In this document: positions 11,001-23,300 of the stretch, piece by piece
Numbering within the stretch: position 1 is the first letter of the stretch
Layout of the letters: every line of letters begins with the position of its first letter
Assembly: GCA_000149265.1 (NCBI GenBank)
Contig: CH002917.1
Location: 141,360-205,359, forward strand
Reading direction: 5' to 3'
Origin: Ciona savignyi
Lineage: Eukaryota; Chordata; Ascidiacea; Phlebobranchia; Cionidae
DNA: 64,000 bases
The notes under the pieces: model-generated
Told to the model about the DNA's origin: nothing
Database searches by the model: none
What the model saw: the letters and a program-made list of their open reading frames with translations, nothing else
Position numbers and translations under genes: made by a program

Positions 11001-14000
11001 TTTGCTATACGCCGAGCTACACTTGGTGTAAACGGGGCTTTAATGTTTGTTGTTTAGAATCCGTTGCCGTTAAGTTAGTGAACAACAGTAAAATACCTCA
11101 AAGTTGTATTCGCGACATTGTATACCACCAAAAAGATTGTTGGTTTTAAATCAGTCGCTGGCTAATCGGTTGTAACCTTGTCTGATAATTAGCGGACGTC
11201 GCCTAAACCCACTTCGACCAATGCGTTAAATCAAAACGGTACAAACGTACAGTCGTGTGGCCAACTGGTTAACGCGACCGATACATATACCGAATACAAT
11301 ACAAAAACGGTCTGCGCAACGATCCCATCATGGGGTTCGGAACTTGGCTTGGTTAAAAAAAAAATAAAACGTCGCTTTACCAAACCCATTGCATAATCTA
11401 CCCACTCTACCCACGGTGTTAATCAAGGTACACGACTCTATTGTATTCGAGTCAACTGGAAGTGTTCTGTGACCACAGTCGTTGTTATTTAAACTGAACC
11501 AACACAAGCAGTCAGCCTTGCGCGCAGCGGTTTGCAGCCGATGCTGCCGAACGTGTATAACAAACACTACCAGACAGGAATATAGCAAGTTTATCTATTT
11601 AGTTAATGTTGTCTGGTGTGAGAGGTGTCTTTTCTCGCCACACTGCACCTATAAAGTGATTAGAATTTTAAGCTTCTATATTAAAATTTATTATTTGCCG
11701 GAGAAATGATATTAACTTATCAACAGTTTTAGATAATGCATGTTTAGGAGAAATTATATAAAGTTATAAACAGTTTTTAATATGACGTGTTTAATCAAGT
11801 TTAAACATCAAAGTTTTTACAAAAAGTACTTATAAGCGGAGGTATGTAACGGTAAATAAGATTGCCGATGGTTAGAACTACTGTATTTCGACGAAGTTTA
11901 TAATTAGGAAATATCAATTATAATTAATTTTTCTCTAATTAACTATAATTACCTTTTTTCTAATTCAATACTATTTCTTTTTATTTCACTTTGCACAAAA
12001 TAATAAAAATCATGTTCTTACATTATTTGAGTTTGACTTAGCTTGTGGGCTTAAAGCGTCGCCTTTTACGCAAAGGGTTGTAAGATCGAAACTGGTTTCT
12101 AGTTAGTCGGTTGTGTGCTTGGGAAAGCTACTTAACGGATATTGCTCGGAACCAGTAAATAAATGGGTTTCACTAAAATTTAACAAACGTCTAAATCAGG
12201 GGTTCTTAACCGGTGGGCCATAGAAGAATTTGGAGGTGATCCAACAAGCTATTTGGTTAATTATAAGTTGGTGAAACTTTAGTTTCATTCGTTAGATAAT
12301 TTAACACTACACTTTGTGTGTCTCTAGTTTTGATTAAAGCTGAAATGAAAGAAGCTGGTATGGCGTTTCCGGACACTTTATAACATAAACGACACTCTCT
12401 TAGAGGGCATCAGCAGGACTATTTAATTAATATTTAAAAAATCAAACTACGAACGAAATTCGTACTGGTATTTGGCAATTATGGCCCCATTTGTCTTATA
12501 ATTTCGAGTATCTGCACTGTATAATTTAGAGAGCCTACTTGGTAATTTTAAAGCAAGCCACGGAATATTCTCAAAACAAAAGTGGGCCAAGAATAAAAAA
12601 AGATTGAGAACCCTGGTCTAAATCATATACAGCACACTGTAAAAGCTCCGGTAGTCCGACGGTGGGCGCAATCTGTAGATTGTTCGTGTGATAACGCTCC
12701 TTGCGTTTTTACATTTACGTGGAGCGGGGCCGTGGGAATGGGTTGACTTGCGATAAAAGATATCCCAACCTACTGTTATCCCCAACCGCCAATATACAAA
12801 TAACACATTTAGTCATCAGGTCATAAATAGGATAATTTGAAGGACTAAATTTTTCACAATGAATCCATCCCAAGAAAATGATGTTATTCGTGAGAAATTA
12901 GCTAAAGCTTTTAGTGCATTAGCTCGGTAAGTTTTGTTGTTGAATAAGAAATAGCGGCCATAAAATTGTGTTAAGAATAATCTACAGAAAGCCAAGTACT
13001 ATTTATTATCACACGTCAGATTATTTTGTAGTAATGTTTTTTTTTTCTATATTGCACCGCACCTTACCAGTTTTGAATATATAGTATGAGGTTCTCGAAA
13101 TACATAATGCTAATTCGTAAAGTGATATCGCAATAAAGGTACACACTTCCTGATTACTGGTGTACTTTTATACAAGCCTAACCGTTTACTTCGTTTTGGA
13201 AAATGTTATAAACAAAAACTCAATATGGGATCATGGAAATATTGTATAAACAAGGAAATGTTTGTGCTTTCACAGAGAAAACCTCTTTGGACAACTCGCT
13301 AGTTTCCATCACAAATTCTTAACATATTATTACAGTAAATATGGTCTGTAAATTTGGGCAACCCAATAATAAATGTGTTAATAGTACAATTTTGGGTGTT
13401 GGGCTGTATCCTACGTACCTTTAGTGAAATATTACTAAATACGTGTACACATAGGCGGCGTTGTTTTGAAATCCCAGGGTGGGCGGTAATGTCTCCCGCG
13501 AGCCAAGCGAGCAAAAGCGCGATTTTTTTAAATACCTATGTACATAGATGGGGAGAAACATCTTTAAACCGTCTTTTACCGAATAATACACGACTGCCCG
13601 TCTAAATATTGGTTCTATTTCGCTATCGCAATTTAAACGAGCGAACCTTAATGCGAGTAGATAAAAGCGAAGCGGTAATTGTAATACGCGTCACTTTCGT
13701 GATCGCGTAATTACGTTAGATAGCGCTATGTTAAAATTTACCAAGGAGATATTCGAGCTAACATAAAGTTTCATTTTTTAAGTCATTAACAGTTCGTTTT
13801 TATTATATTTGCATTTGATCTTTTTAATAAAAAACACTGTTTGCAATGTTAGCTTTTTGAAACTTGTATTTTTGAAACGCAATGCAATAAACAATACACC
13901 AAACTATAGTTTGTTCTAATATTTATTGCATTGCGTGATTATGATGTTCTGATTTTAACACAAAAAGAAAAAAAATACGCCATAATTGGTAATTGGTGAT

Positions 14001-17000
14001 ATTAGCCAGTTAGGCACGTTTATTTCGCGAGAGATTATAGCCTAATATACAACTTGTTTAGCAATCGAATTAGAGTGAGAACTACGAATTGCTTATTCCA
14101 AAACATATCTTTCTTATTTGTTCCTCGTTGCGGTTGCGGCGCATCTGACTTGTTGCACAAGGAAATTTGCGAATTGCCCGTGTTTTAACGCTCCCTACGT
14201 TAACACAATGGGTATAAACACAACTGAGAATATGCTGGTTTGCCTTATTTATATGTTGTCCACGCTACCGTATATTAATATGGATTGGTGGTTTTATATA
14301 AAAAAAGGGGTGTTTTCTGCCACAGCAAGAAAGCGTGATTAAATTTTAACCGCAGTTTTATTGACTAACTGGCAAATACGAGAGTGCGCGGACCGTTGAA
14401 AGGATGATATTATAAACAAGATACGCGCGTGTGTGACTTCACAGGAAGCAACATTTTCAAATAAGTAAACGTTGGGTGTGTGGCACGTTTTAAACGAAGC
14501 AGTTCGCTCATCCAAATTGCACTCTACACTCCAGTACTTAATCATTGTTATTAAAATGCGTTGCCTAGCTGATCGGTTATATGGAGAGGGAGTATGACTC
14601 ATTAATCGAATAGCGCCTGAACATAAAACCTATTTTAACTTTTATTTACTTTTAACATGAAATTAAAAATACATAAGTGGGTGATTTAAAGAAGTGGCCG
14701 ATATTTTCAGGGGTGGCCGGCCCACTCTGCCACCCCACTAACGCCACCACTGCATGTACAGTACATGTTGATTACTCACAGGTAAGCTGTAGCAATATAA
14801 TTTTGTTTTTGTAGGTGTGTAAAAATTATTGTAAAGTTCATACGTTTCCATTGAAATAAAGACGACTTCACTGTATCAATGGCAACAAATTCTTGGCATG
14901 GATATATATTATAACGCACTCTAACTACGTCCATGAAATTCGGTACACGAGCGAACCTCGGTATAAAGCACCTCGGTTTTCTGGACGAGCGCTGAGCGTA
15001 CGCTGAGCGAATATTTCTTTGTTTGTTTGATGTTGGCTATACGCCGAGCTACACTTGGTGTAAACGGGTTTGTTGTTGTTTACAATTTGTTGTCGTTAAG
15101 TTAGTGAAAACAACAGTAAAACACCTTAAAGATGTTTTCAAGACATTGTATACCACCAAAAACATTGTTGGTTTTAAATCAGTCGCTGGCTAATTGGTTG
15201 TAACCTTGTCTGATAATTAGCGGACGTCGCTAAAAACCACCTGAACCAATGCGTTAAATCAAAACGGTGGAAACGTACGGTCGTTTGGCTAAATGGTTAA
15301 CGCGACCGATACATATACCGAATACAATACAAAAACGGTCTGCGTAACGATCCCATCATGGTTTCGGAACTTGGCTTGGTTAAAAAAAAATAAAACGGTA
15401 GAAACGTCTCCAATTATACAATAAATTGCAATAGTTCCTTTAACCGGACGATGTGCTCGAGGTAATCTGCAAATTACACGTGAAAAGTCGCTTTTTTACA
15501 TCGGTAGATAAACATAAATTACCATATCCTATTTATTCTGTAAATATCAGCCGATAGAGTGAATTGATTAGTGATGATGGATTATAGTGTGTTTCTCGTA
15601 TAATCACTTAATACAACATGTCCCGTTCGTGGTCTAATAAAACAACATTTTATTTCAGGTATGGCTTTCAAGAGGGAGTAGCAAATCACGTGTCTGCAAT
15701 TGCACCCGCAAAATCTGGCAATGGCGAAGTTATTTTGTTCATCCCTGACGGCGTATTGTGGCAAGGTGTGTTAAAACTTATCTTAACAATACTCTATCTT
15801 ACAATACTGTAGGATTTCTCTTATCGATACTACACTTAGCAAGTTTTGTATATTGCTGTGATAGTCTAATAAATATAAGGTGCAAATACTTTTTGCTGTT
15901 CGTATTTATTAACATGCATTTCGTATTCATTACGAATAAAGTTTAACCAGTTTCACTATAGATTTGCTTAATCAATCTGCAATGGTGTTAATGTTGACTG
16001 TTGATCACATAGCAGATGCTACGCCTGATATATTACTGGGTGTCGATTCAAAAAGTGGGAAACTGGTGGAAGGTAATAGTACAACGGTGAATGACATATC
16101 AATGGCGGTGCATATGCCCATATATGAAAGAAGACCGGATGTTAAAGCAGTAATACACTCACATGCAAAGTACGCTACAACTCTAAGTAAGCATTTGTTT
16201 ATTTTACACTTGTAGTATTAGTTCATGTATTAATTGCCCTAACGATTAGTCTGGAGGTTTAGTGCGGTGGAATGCAAGAGAGAAGGTAGCGTCTTCGAAA
16301 CCAGCCGCTAGATAGTCCCTTTGGGAACATTGCTTTAACCCGGATGATTGCAGTTCATTTAACTTTGCACAAAATATTAAAGATTAATGTTCTTGTCTTA
16401 TTTGAGTGTGACGAAAAAGCTTAAAGTCATAGTAGGCCTTTTAGCCGAAGGGTTATGGATCAAAACTGATCGCTAGCTAGCCATTTGAATCTACTAAATT
16501 AAAGAAACGTCTAATCCATACAAAACACACTCCAATAGCTCCGACGGTGGGGGCGAGGTGATCTGACGATTACCTGTGTGTTAACCCCCTTGGTTTCCCA
16601 TTCACCTGGAAAACATGAATATCCTATACCTGCAACCCATCGGTAATTTAGGGTATTTCCCTAGGTATTTTATTTTTTTTATTGGTACAGTGGCGACTAC
16701 CGCACTAACATTTCACAAAATCTAACTAAAATTGGACAAAGCATTTCAAGTGCTACGCTAAAAAAAATTTTTTAGAAAAAATTACCGTTTTGGTTTTAAC
16801 GTCCCAGGGGTATTAAGTTAGATTCATCAACCAAAATGTTGGTTTCTGCATATCTACACCGTGTTGTCTAACAAATGACAAAGTTTCATAGCGATTGTAT
16901 ATCTATTCTGGTAGATGTCGGGCCAACAAGCAATGCCTGTCAAGCATTGGACGAAAAAACGAGACAAAAACGAAAAACGGACACACGCAATGTGTTCCAT

Positions 17001-18464
17001 TTTTTCAAATAGCTAACTCTTCAACACTAAACTTTCTAAACAGGCTGCCTGGAAGACCCTACCCTGCTCAATATCCATCAAAACTCAACATACTTTCATA
17101 ACGCAATTGCATACGACACTCAGTATGATGGAATAAGCACTTCTGAGAATAAAGAAGGGAAAAGACTGGCTCAGTCATTGGGAGGTACTTAACTATATTT
17201 ATACCGATTAGTCTGGTAGTTTAGAGTAACGCTTTCCAACCAAACAGTTGCAGGTTCGAAACGCTAGCTAGCTTACTGGGTTGTGTCCTTGGACAAGGCA
17301 CTTAACGAAAATCGCCTGAACCCACCAGGAATTAATGGGTTCTACCCAAATTGAAGGAATGTGTGAATCATACCACAACACACTGTAGTGGCTCCGGTAA
17401 CCCCGCCGGTGGGCCGCGAGGTGATCTGACGAGTTGCCCGTGTGTTAACTTACCTTGGTTTTCCCATTCACGGGGTTAAACATGAATATATATCCTATCC
17501 TATCTCATATGTTAGTTTCATAACACGTTAACCTATAATATAAAATCCTATATAAAACATTTGTTTCTACACTAGCTATTTACTGCATTGGTACAACTAT
17601 CTGACGCGGATTTTACCTTAATTGGGTATCTTTTAAAAATGGACACATAATGACCAGAATTCGCTAAAGTAAAACATTTACTTATTTAAGCTAATCTTAT
17701 GATAAAGTGCATTCCGAGATTTATTTAAAGTTTGTTTTTGTTGTTGTTGATAACCCAGAACAATATATATCTTTCATAGAACATGGAAAATAAGTTGGTT
17801 TAGTAAATCAAAGGCCGATTAGTTCCTACCCGTCCGAATCAAGACTATATACAAACACATACATTTCGCGTAAAATTTAGGTAAATTGGAAAACTTACAA
17901 ATTTAACATGAATTATTTTTCATGTAGAAAAGGATGTTTTATTGATGGGCAACCACGGTCTCCTGGTAGCTGCCCCTTCGGTTGCCATCACATTTTATAT
18001 GATGTTTTACATTGAAAAGGCTTGTGAGACGCAGGTAACTTACACTCCTGTTAAATATCTGTGTTCTGCCGCCGCCCTTCAGGCGAAGGTTCGAAACCGG
18101 TCGCTGGCAATCTTGTTGCGTACTTGGACAAGACACGCAGTAGATATTGTGTATACTCAGCGAATTAGAGGGTTCTTTAAAATTTTGAAGAAGCGTTTTT
18201 ATCATAGACAACGAACTTTGATAGCTCCAGTAACCGGAAGATAAAACACAATATATATACATTTCCAAACGAAGTATTGAATGTAAAAATCAACAGATAA
18301 CCGCAATGAGCACTGGGCGACCTTTGAGAATTATACCGAATGAGGTCGCTGCTAAAACTCGAGACTTCTTTATTGAAACCGCACAAGCCGATGCTGAAAA
18401 ACACCTTGACGCTGCAGCACGTTTGGCTGATGGGCATTACAAACAGAACGAACAATGCTTATAG
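8079..18464 (+). CDS. Class II aldolase/adducin N-terminal domain protein, 271 aa, six exons
   Basis: Exons 8079-8146 (ATG), 15659-15765, 15962-16186, 17044-17184, 17928-18034 and 18297-18464 (TAG) join in phase to 816 nt. The protein is one class II aldolase/adducin domain. YGFQEGVANHVSA is the N-terminal motif; RRPDVKAVIHSH carries two metal-ligand histidines (H124, H126); LLMGNHG carries the third (H190); IEKACETQ is the C-terminal helix. The position of the catalytic Glu of bacterial fuculose-phosphate aldolases is Ser (four residues before H109), as in adducin-like and PA3430-like members, so the zinc site looks kept but aldolase activity is doubtful. The substrate is unknown. The first exon exists twice (see 12859-12926); exon 8079 is given here as the outermost start. 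Introns contain SINEs and a copy of the 333-bp repeat. Confidence 0.9.
9097..9154. repeat. Perfect 16-bp stem hairpin
   Basis: CGCAATGCAATAAATA and its exact reverse complement flank a 26-base loop. The copy in unit 2 (about 13878-13935) has one stem mismatch. It is probably the tip of a foldback element; nothing ties it to a gene. Confidence 0.6.
9759..10065 (+). repeat. Direct repeat left of assembly gap
   Basis: This 307-base stretch is repeated almost exactly at 10513-10822, on the other side of the N run. Unit 2 of the 4-kb duplication has it only once (about 14550-14855), so the second occurrence is probably an assembly artefact. Confidence 0.8.
10066..10165. other. Assembly gap (100 N)
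   Basis: Exactly 100 N, the usual placeholder for a gap of unknown size. Flanked by the direct repeat described at 9759-10065. Confidence 0.99.
10361..10512 (-). repeat. SINE 3' half
   Basis: Reverse-oriented SINE tail and core (ggataggatattcatg..gtagaacctg on +), cut at the point where the direct repeat resumes. It is absent from the corresponding place in unit 2. Confidence 0.7.
12034..12775 (+). repeat. SINE interrupted by a hAT-type MITE
   Basis: The SINE head and core occupy 12034-12196 and resume at 12616-12775 after the MITE. The break is in the GTCTAAAT segment, which is duplicated on both sides of the insertion. Confidence 0.8.
12197..12615 (+). mobile_element. Non-autonomous hAT-type MITE, 419 bp
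   Basis: Begins CAGGGGTTCTTAACC and ends AGATTGAGAACCCTG, imperfect terminal inverted repeats of the type seen in hAT MITEs. It is flanked by a perfect 8-bp target duplication GTCTAAAT (12189-12196 and 12616-12623). There is no transposase frame inside. Confidence 0.85.
12859..12926 (+). CDS. Alternative first exon of the class II aldolase-domain gene
   Basis: MNPSQENDVIREKLAKAF followed by SALAR, ending CG before GTAAGT. It differs from the 8079 exon only by Ser for Arg at residue 19. Phase and donor are identical, so either exon can splice to 15659. The flanks, including the sequence just upstream of the ATG, are duplicated too, so each exon may carry its own promoter. This copy is nearer to exon 2 and may be the main start. 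Confidence 0.75.
16244..16630 (+). repeat. Two truncated SINEs in aldolase-gene intron 3
   Basis: A head/core fragment (about 16244-16340) is followed by a second, longer copy (about 16430-16630) that ends in a short ATATCCTATACC tail. Both are diverged. Confidence 0.6.
16640..17020 (-). repeat. Inverted single copy of the 333-bp tandem repeat family
   Basis: Read on the minus strand it contains GCTTGACAGGCATTGCTTG, GGCCCGACATCTACCAGAAT, the GTTAGACAACA block and the ACCAAAACGGTAATTTTT block, in the same order as the array at 25.5-26.9 kb. It lies in intron 3 just before exon 17044-17184. Confidence 0.75.
17206..17506 (+). repeat. tRNA-derived SINE, full length
   Basis: Good copy with head (GATTAGTCTGGTAGTTTAG), GCAGGTTCGAAACGC B-box region, core and TATCCTATCCTATC tail. 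Located in intron 4 of the aldolase-domain gene. Confidence 0.85.
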
Positions 18465-18632
18465 TAGCTGAGATCTTCAACATTTTCTGTTGCAATAGTT
18501 TATGAAAGATTTATTTATTCGCTTGTAATGCTTTTTGTAGCAATGAAATTTGGAGAATCACTCGGTCGTGTTTAAATATCATCGACTTTTGCCGTTACGT
18601 ATATTCGTAACTATGTGCTGCACAAAAGTATA

Positions 18633-18943
18633 ATTAGGATAGGATAGGATATAGAATGGGATATTCATGTTTATCCCCCCGAATGGGAAAACCAAGGGGT
18701 GTTAACACACGGGCAATCGTCAGATCACCTCGCGTCCACCGACGGGTTACCGGAGCTATTGCAGTGTGTTGTATATAATAGACACGTTCCTTCAATTTGG
18801 TAGAACTCATTCATCCGCTGGGTTCAGGCAATGTCCGTAAAGTGCCCTGCCCAAGGTTACAACCGACTAGCTAGCGACCAGTTTCGCACCGGCAACCTTT
18901 CGAATGAAAGGTGACGCACTTAACCGTTAGACCAACCGGCCGG
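18633..18943 (-). repeat. tRNA-derived SINE, full length
   Basis: Starts on + with aggataggataggatatag (tail) and ends at ttaaccgttagaccaaccgg (head). It lies 170 bases after the stop of the aldolase-domain gene. Confidence 0.85.
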
Positions 18944-19105
18944 ACATATTGCAGTGTGTTGTATGATAAAACCTTCCTTTAATTTGGCAGTCCCCATTAA
19001 TTCGCTGGGTTCAGGCAATGTCCGTTAGGTGCCTTGCGCAAAGACACGACCGACTAGTTTCTAACCTGCAACCTTTTGGTTGAGAGGCGACCCACTAAAC
19101 CGCCA
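18944..19105 (-). repeat. SINE 5' half, tandem to the previous copy
   Basis: A second reverse-oriented head/core (attgcagtgtgttgtatgat to the head) abuts the 18633-18943 copy, giving a dimeric arrangement without a second tail. Confidence 0.65.
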
Positions 19106-19500
19106 GACTTACAAGTCGCACGAAAAATTAAATACGAACAAAAAAGATGCGTATGGCCCAAACCTATTTTTGACCCTTTTCTGGGAAATCCTCTTATCTC
19201 TGGAACTAGTGATCAGTCACATTTACGCTTTATATAATAAGGAAGTAAATGTCCAATCGAGTTAAATTTTCTGCTGACATTAGCTTATATGGTTTGGATC
19301 TACAGTGGAACATTCTGGGTAAATTGCGTCAGGGTAATTCCCGAGAGACCCACAAATATAAGAACGACTGCCGTTGTGCGAGCACCGGTTAATCTATAAT
19401 ATTTGATATTTCGAAAGTGGTTAGGATTATTTATTTTAAATGGTAAGGAAACTTGTAGGTGAATAAAATAAACTGAAAAAGTGACAAACGGACACTACAT
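19106..19500 (+). repeat. Dispersed ~380-bp repeat, copy 1
   Basis: Contains ACTAGTGATCAGTCACATTT, CAATCGAGTTAAATTTTCTG and the CATTCTGGGTAA block, shared with 24178-24545 and in part with 51820-51960. No coding potential seen; family unknown. Sequence from here to 20150 holds nothing else I recognise. Confidence 0.7.
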
Positions 19501-20183
19501 ACCGCAAGTTATCACGGGAAATGCGTTAAAATGTAAAATTTATAACTTACTATAGTAGCCTACACTGTTACAACGTATATAAATCAGCTAAAGTTTTAAT
19601 ACCATTACAAATCGATTATGAATTTCATGACGAACAAAAAAGATTCGAATACCCCATACCCACAAGAACCCTATTATTAGGTAGCCTTTATATATAAAAT
19701 AGTTATTGTTTTATTTATACTGATCAACGGAAACACTTTTACATGTAAACCCTTAATACTGTACAACTATAAAAACAAGTAATGTGTGTAAGCCGATGTA
19801 GATTTCCTGGTCGCATACTAAGATTATATGCATTAGGTTAAAAAATTATTTAAAAAATGGTAGCACTTTTTTTATTCAAAAAAAGGTATTATTTCAACAA
19901 AAAGTTATTATATGTGGGTAATTAAAATAAAAGATATCACAAAGTTGTTACACCGGCAACAATACTCATTTAAATAAACATGGACAACATCCTCGATTTA
20001 TTACTTTAGACGCCAATCCGTTTTTTTGCTTGCAGCAACAAAATGTGAGTAATTGTCCGAAGTCCAATATTATATGCTTAGTTACAATTTTATATACAGT
20101 AAAGATGTGTTTTACAATTTGTGGTGATTGAAACACGGTTGACGTTTACTAGTATTTTTAGTATGGTGAACTATATTTGCAAC

Positions 20184-20189
20184 TTTATT
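20184..20189 (-). terminator. Candidate polyadenylation signal of the LamG-like gene
   Basis: AATAAA on the minus strand, 141 bases after the TAG stop at 20330. Confidence 0.4.
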
Positions 20190-20329
20190 CTTGAAGACAA
20201 AAGTAATTTACAAGCGACATAAATATTTACAGTTCACAAATCTTTAGTCGAAAACGATATTTTTCCAGCGAATGTATTTTTGGGAAGACGCTCGAAGCCG
20301 ACCAGGTTTGTAGCTTTTAATAGATTGTT

Positions 20330-23300
20330 CTAACTACTAATTGGATCCGCAGTTACGCCCCACTTATTAACAAGGTGCTGGTGGTATTCCTGCATTACCA
20401 CGTCCGTGATTACGATTCCTCGGAATAGTATAAGTTCACCGATCGACAAATGGGAATGGTATTGCCCACTTGCTTCTATATTTCCGATAGTGAATACTGT
20501 ATCTGAAGGAGACGTCCTGGCTTGAAACCGTTGAAGCAATTTCCCATTGTACCAAACACTACTGGCGCCAATGCCACCGTCGACATTCCATTGAACGCTG
20601 AGGATATTCCAAACACCAAGGGTTGTTGGATTTGCATTTACAGGGAAGGAAGTTATTGTAATTCTATCTGGATTCGCACCACCCACAATGAGTGGTACAT
20701 TAGACTGTTTACTAAAAAAGACAAACTTACTCCAGTTTATATTGTCATTGCCAAAAAGACCGTTTATATATGAATGCGGGGTGATATTGGGAATATTGTC
20801 GATCATGTAAGCAACAAACACGGTTATTAAGTCTTGTTGCCCAGGAATTCGGTTTAGATCAATATTCGCGATGAGCTTAGGAGATGGGTCATTATTAAAC
20901 ACAAGATAACGGTGACCGTTTTGCCTAGAACTAGAAAGAAGAGGCTGAAGATTTGGGTTACTTTGGTTGGCAGGCACGGAAGAAGTTCCTTGGTTATAAA
21001 CAAGGGATACTTTGGAATTGTTCTGGGTGAATTGTAGGTTCCAATCGAAGTCGACGCTATATTGCAGGGTTGCAGTTGCTGATATGTAATCTGTTAAAAA
21101 TTGAAACTTAGTAAAATATGGCTAATGGTAGTCAGATTATACTAGCTTGTGTAACATAATACTGTGATATATTAAATAATTACACTTTTTTGCCTGTAAA
21201 TTATTTTGTTTCATCATTCAGTTACGATTGTCGTCTCCCACGGTATTTTGTTTACAGTCTAAAACTAAATTACAATAAAACAACAAAGATGTCGTAAAGC
21301 GCATTAATGTTACAATGTCTTATCTTTGTTAGTTGGCATTGTGCGTTGGTACGATATTATGGCTCCGTGACCAACGTTAATAACGCTAATATATACTTTA
21401 CGCTTAAAACCGTTAAATTTCACCGCTTATTTCTGATATACAGTATTACCGTAAGAGTGCAATGTTTTAAAGTTAGTTGTGTTGAATGCTTTTTTACTGC
21501 TTATTGCAAATGGAGGCATTTTATACAGAACATTCATAACTTACTACAGATTATCGAGAAGCTAATTTGTGTAACATAATAATACCTTTTTAATAAGCCG
21601 CCTAAGTGTATAAGCACAAACTTAGTTCCCCGCGTTTTCATGGAACTCATGGAACTCATGATAGCATTGTGTTATCATTTTAAAAATATTGTCCATATTA
21701 ATTCGGATTCAAAGTCCAGGTCCATATTTTATTTTATTTATTGATGAAAATAATTAGTTTTTAAAACTACCCAGTGCCAACTATGGGAAAGCGTGAGCAA
21801 AGAAGGGTAATTATGTATTATAACCGCATGTCTTTGCTTTCATAACTGCAGCTAAAACAATATATTTTGTGCACACAGTTTTTGCATTTTTTATTATCGA
21901 AAACGCGTTTTGAATAAGGACCAAAAATAAATCGCCTGCTCGGGCGCGGCTCCGAGCATGTTAAGGCAACCAGTTGAAGTGCATGTGTTTTACTGTATCA
22001 GCTTATAAGATACAATTAGGATACCTTCCGATGGGATAAACATGCCAAGTGGAGAATCAGGTGCTTTTGTGGCCGGTTGGCATGTTTATCCCAACAATAA
22101 ATCTGACCCGAATTCTCCAACTAATTAAACTACAAATTGACTCCGTCTCGGAAGGTTTCTTAATTGTATCTTATAAGCTGATACAGTAAAACACATGCAC
22201 TTCAACTGGTTGCCTGAACATGCTCGGAGCCGGGCCCGAGCAGGCGATTTATTTTTGGTCCTTATTCCAAAACGCGTTTTCGATAATAAAAAATGCAAAA
22301 ACTGTATACACAAAACATTAGCTTGCAACTACGTATGGCGTGGGGATTATATCCCGTTGGCACGCACAGGAAGTGAGGCACAAAGGTTTTTAGAACAGCG
22401 CACACAGCTTTGCAGCAATGAATAATGGCTTAATTAAACAATTTAACCAAACTTAATATAATGTGCAACAAATATTACACAAGCCGCGAATGTCGCTACA
22501 CAATAAATAAACTTGACAACGTCAATTTTACTTGCAATGTTACCGGATATACCTAAATAAAATGCTACGTGAAAACAAGTACAACTACAGATTACCCAAA
22601 TAAATAGCTTTTTGGTCAAGTGGTGCCTTATACAGAGACGGTTAGGACATTTACGATCAAGTATTTTAAACATAAGAACCGTATATACCAGGGTATTTTA
22701 TAGGTCAAGCCTATATATAACGATTTATTAAATATCAATCCATCAATACTTTTTAAACCAACATTTCCTAAGGTTTTTAAACCAACAATACCTAAAATAA
22801 TTTTTTATAAATTTCTATCTAACATATCTCAAAGTCAACCGGACAACTATTTTTTATAAAAAAGTCAAACATTACACCTATCTAAAACTGTTCACAGAAT
22901 TAATGTAAAATATGCACAACATAGATTTAGATATCTGTACCTGATACCGTAAAAAGCTCCCAGTCGATTTTTAAAGCCCCTCTCCAACCCGGGTCGTGAT
23001 CTGTGCGTTCCAACTGAAGTATGAAGTGGTAGTAGTTAATCTTGACAACAGTGGCCTTGAAAGTTTCTGGGCCAGTCGGGTTGTAGGGGCGAGCGGTAGC
23101 TTTGATGTGGTAAGGCACAAAAGACAAGCACAAGTCGTAGTCGATTTTGATGTTCCATTTGGTTGTGTCGGATGATGAAAATAACTCGGTTGATCCTTTA
23201 ATGGTCGCTAATGTATCTGCGGAATAATTTAATTCGCAATATCAATAATGAATGCTATTTTTTTTAATCAAACCTAAAAAATTTTCATTTGACGTAATTG

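Larger units (their letters stand above)
7430..11370 (+). repeat. Tandem duplication, unit 1 (about 4 kb)
   Basis: From gtcgctttaccaaaccc at 7430 the sequence matches 11371 onward. It includes first exon 8079-8146 of the aldolase-domain gene, the long non-coding stretch 8.2-9.8 kb and the segment before 11370. Unit 1 carries an extra SINE plus gap (10066-10512) and three copies of a roughly 55-bp motif at 7779-7925 where unit 2 has one. Apart from the exon I see no gene in it. Confidence 0.9.
11371..15397 (+). repeat. Tandem duplication, unit 2 (about 4 kb)
   Basis: Direct head-to-tail copy of 7430-11370, joined at the run of A before gtcgctttacc. It carries first exon 12859-12926. It differs by small indels and by an interrupted SINE/hAT element at 12.03-12.78 kb, of which unit 1 retains only an internal piece (about 7928-8004), implying a deletion in unit 1. 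Confidence 0.9.
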
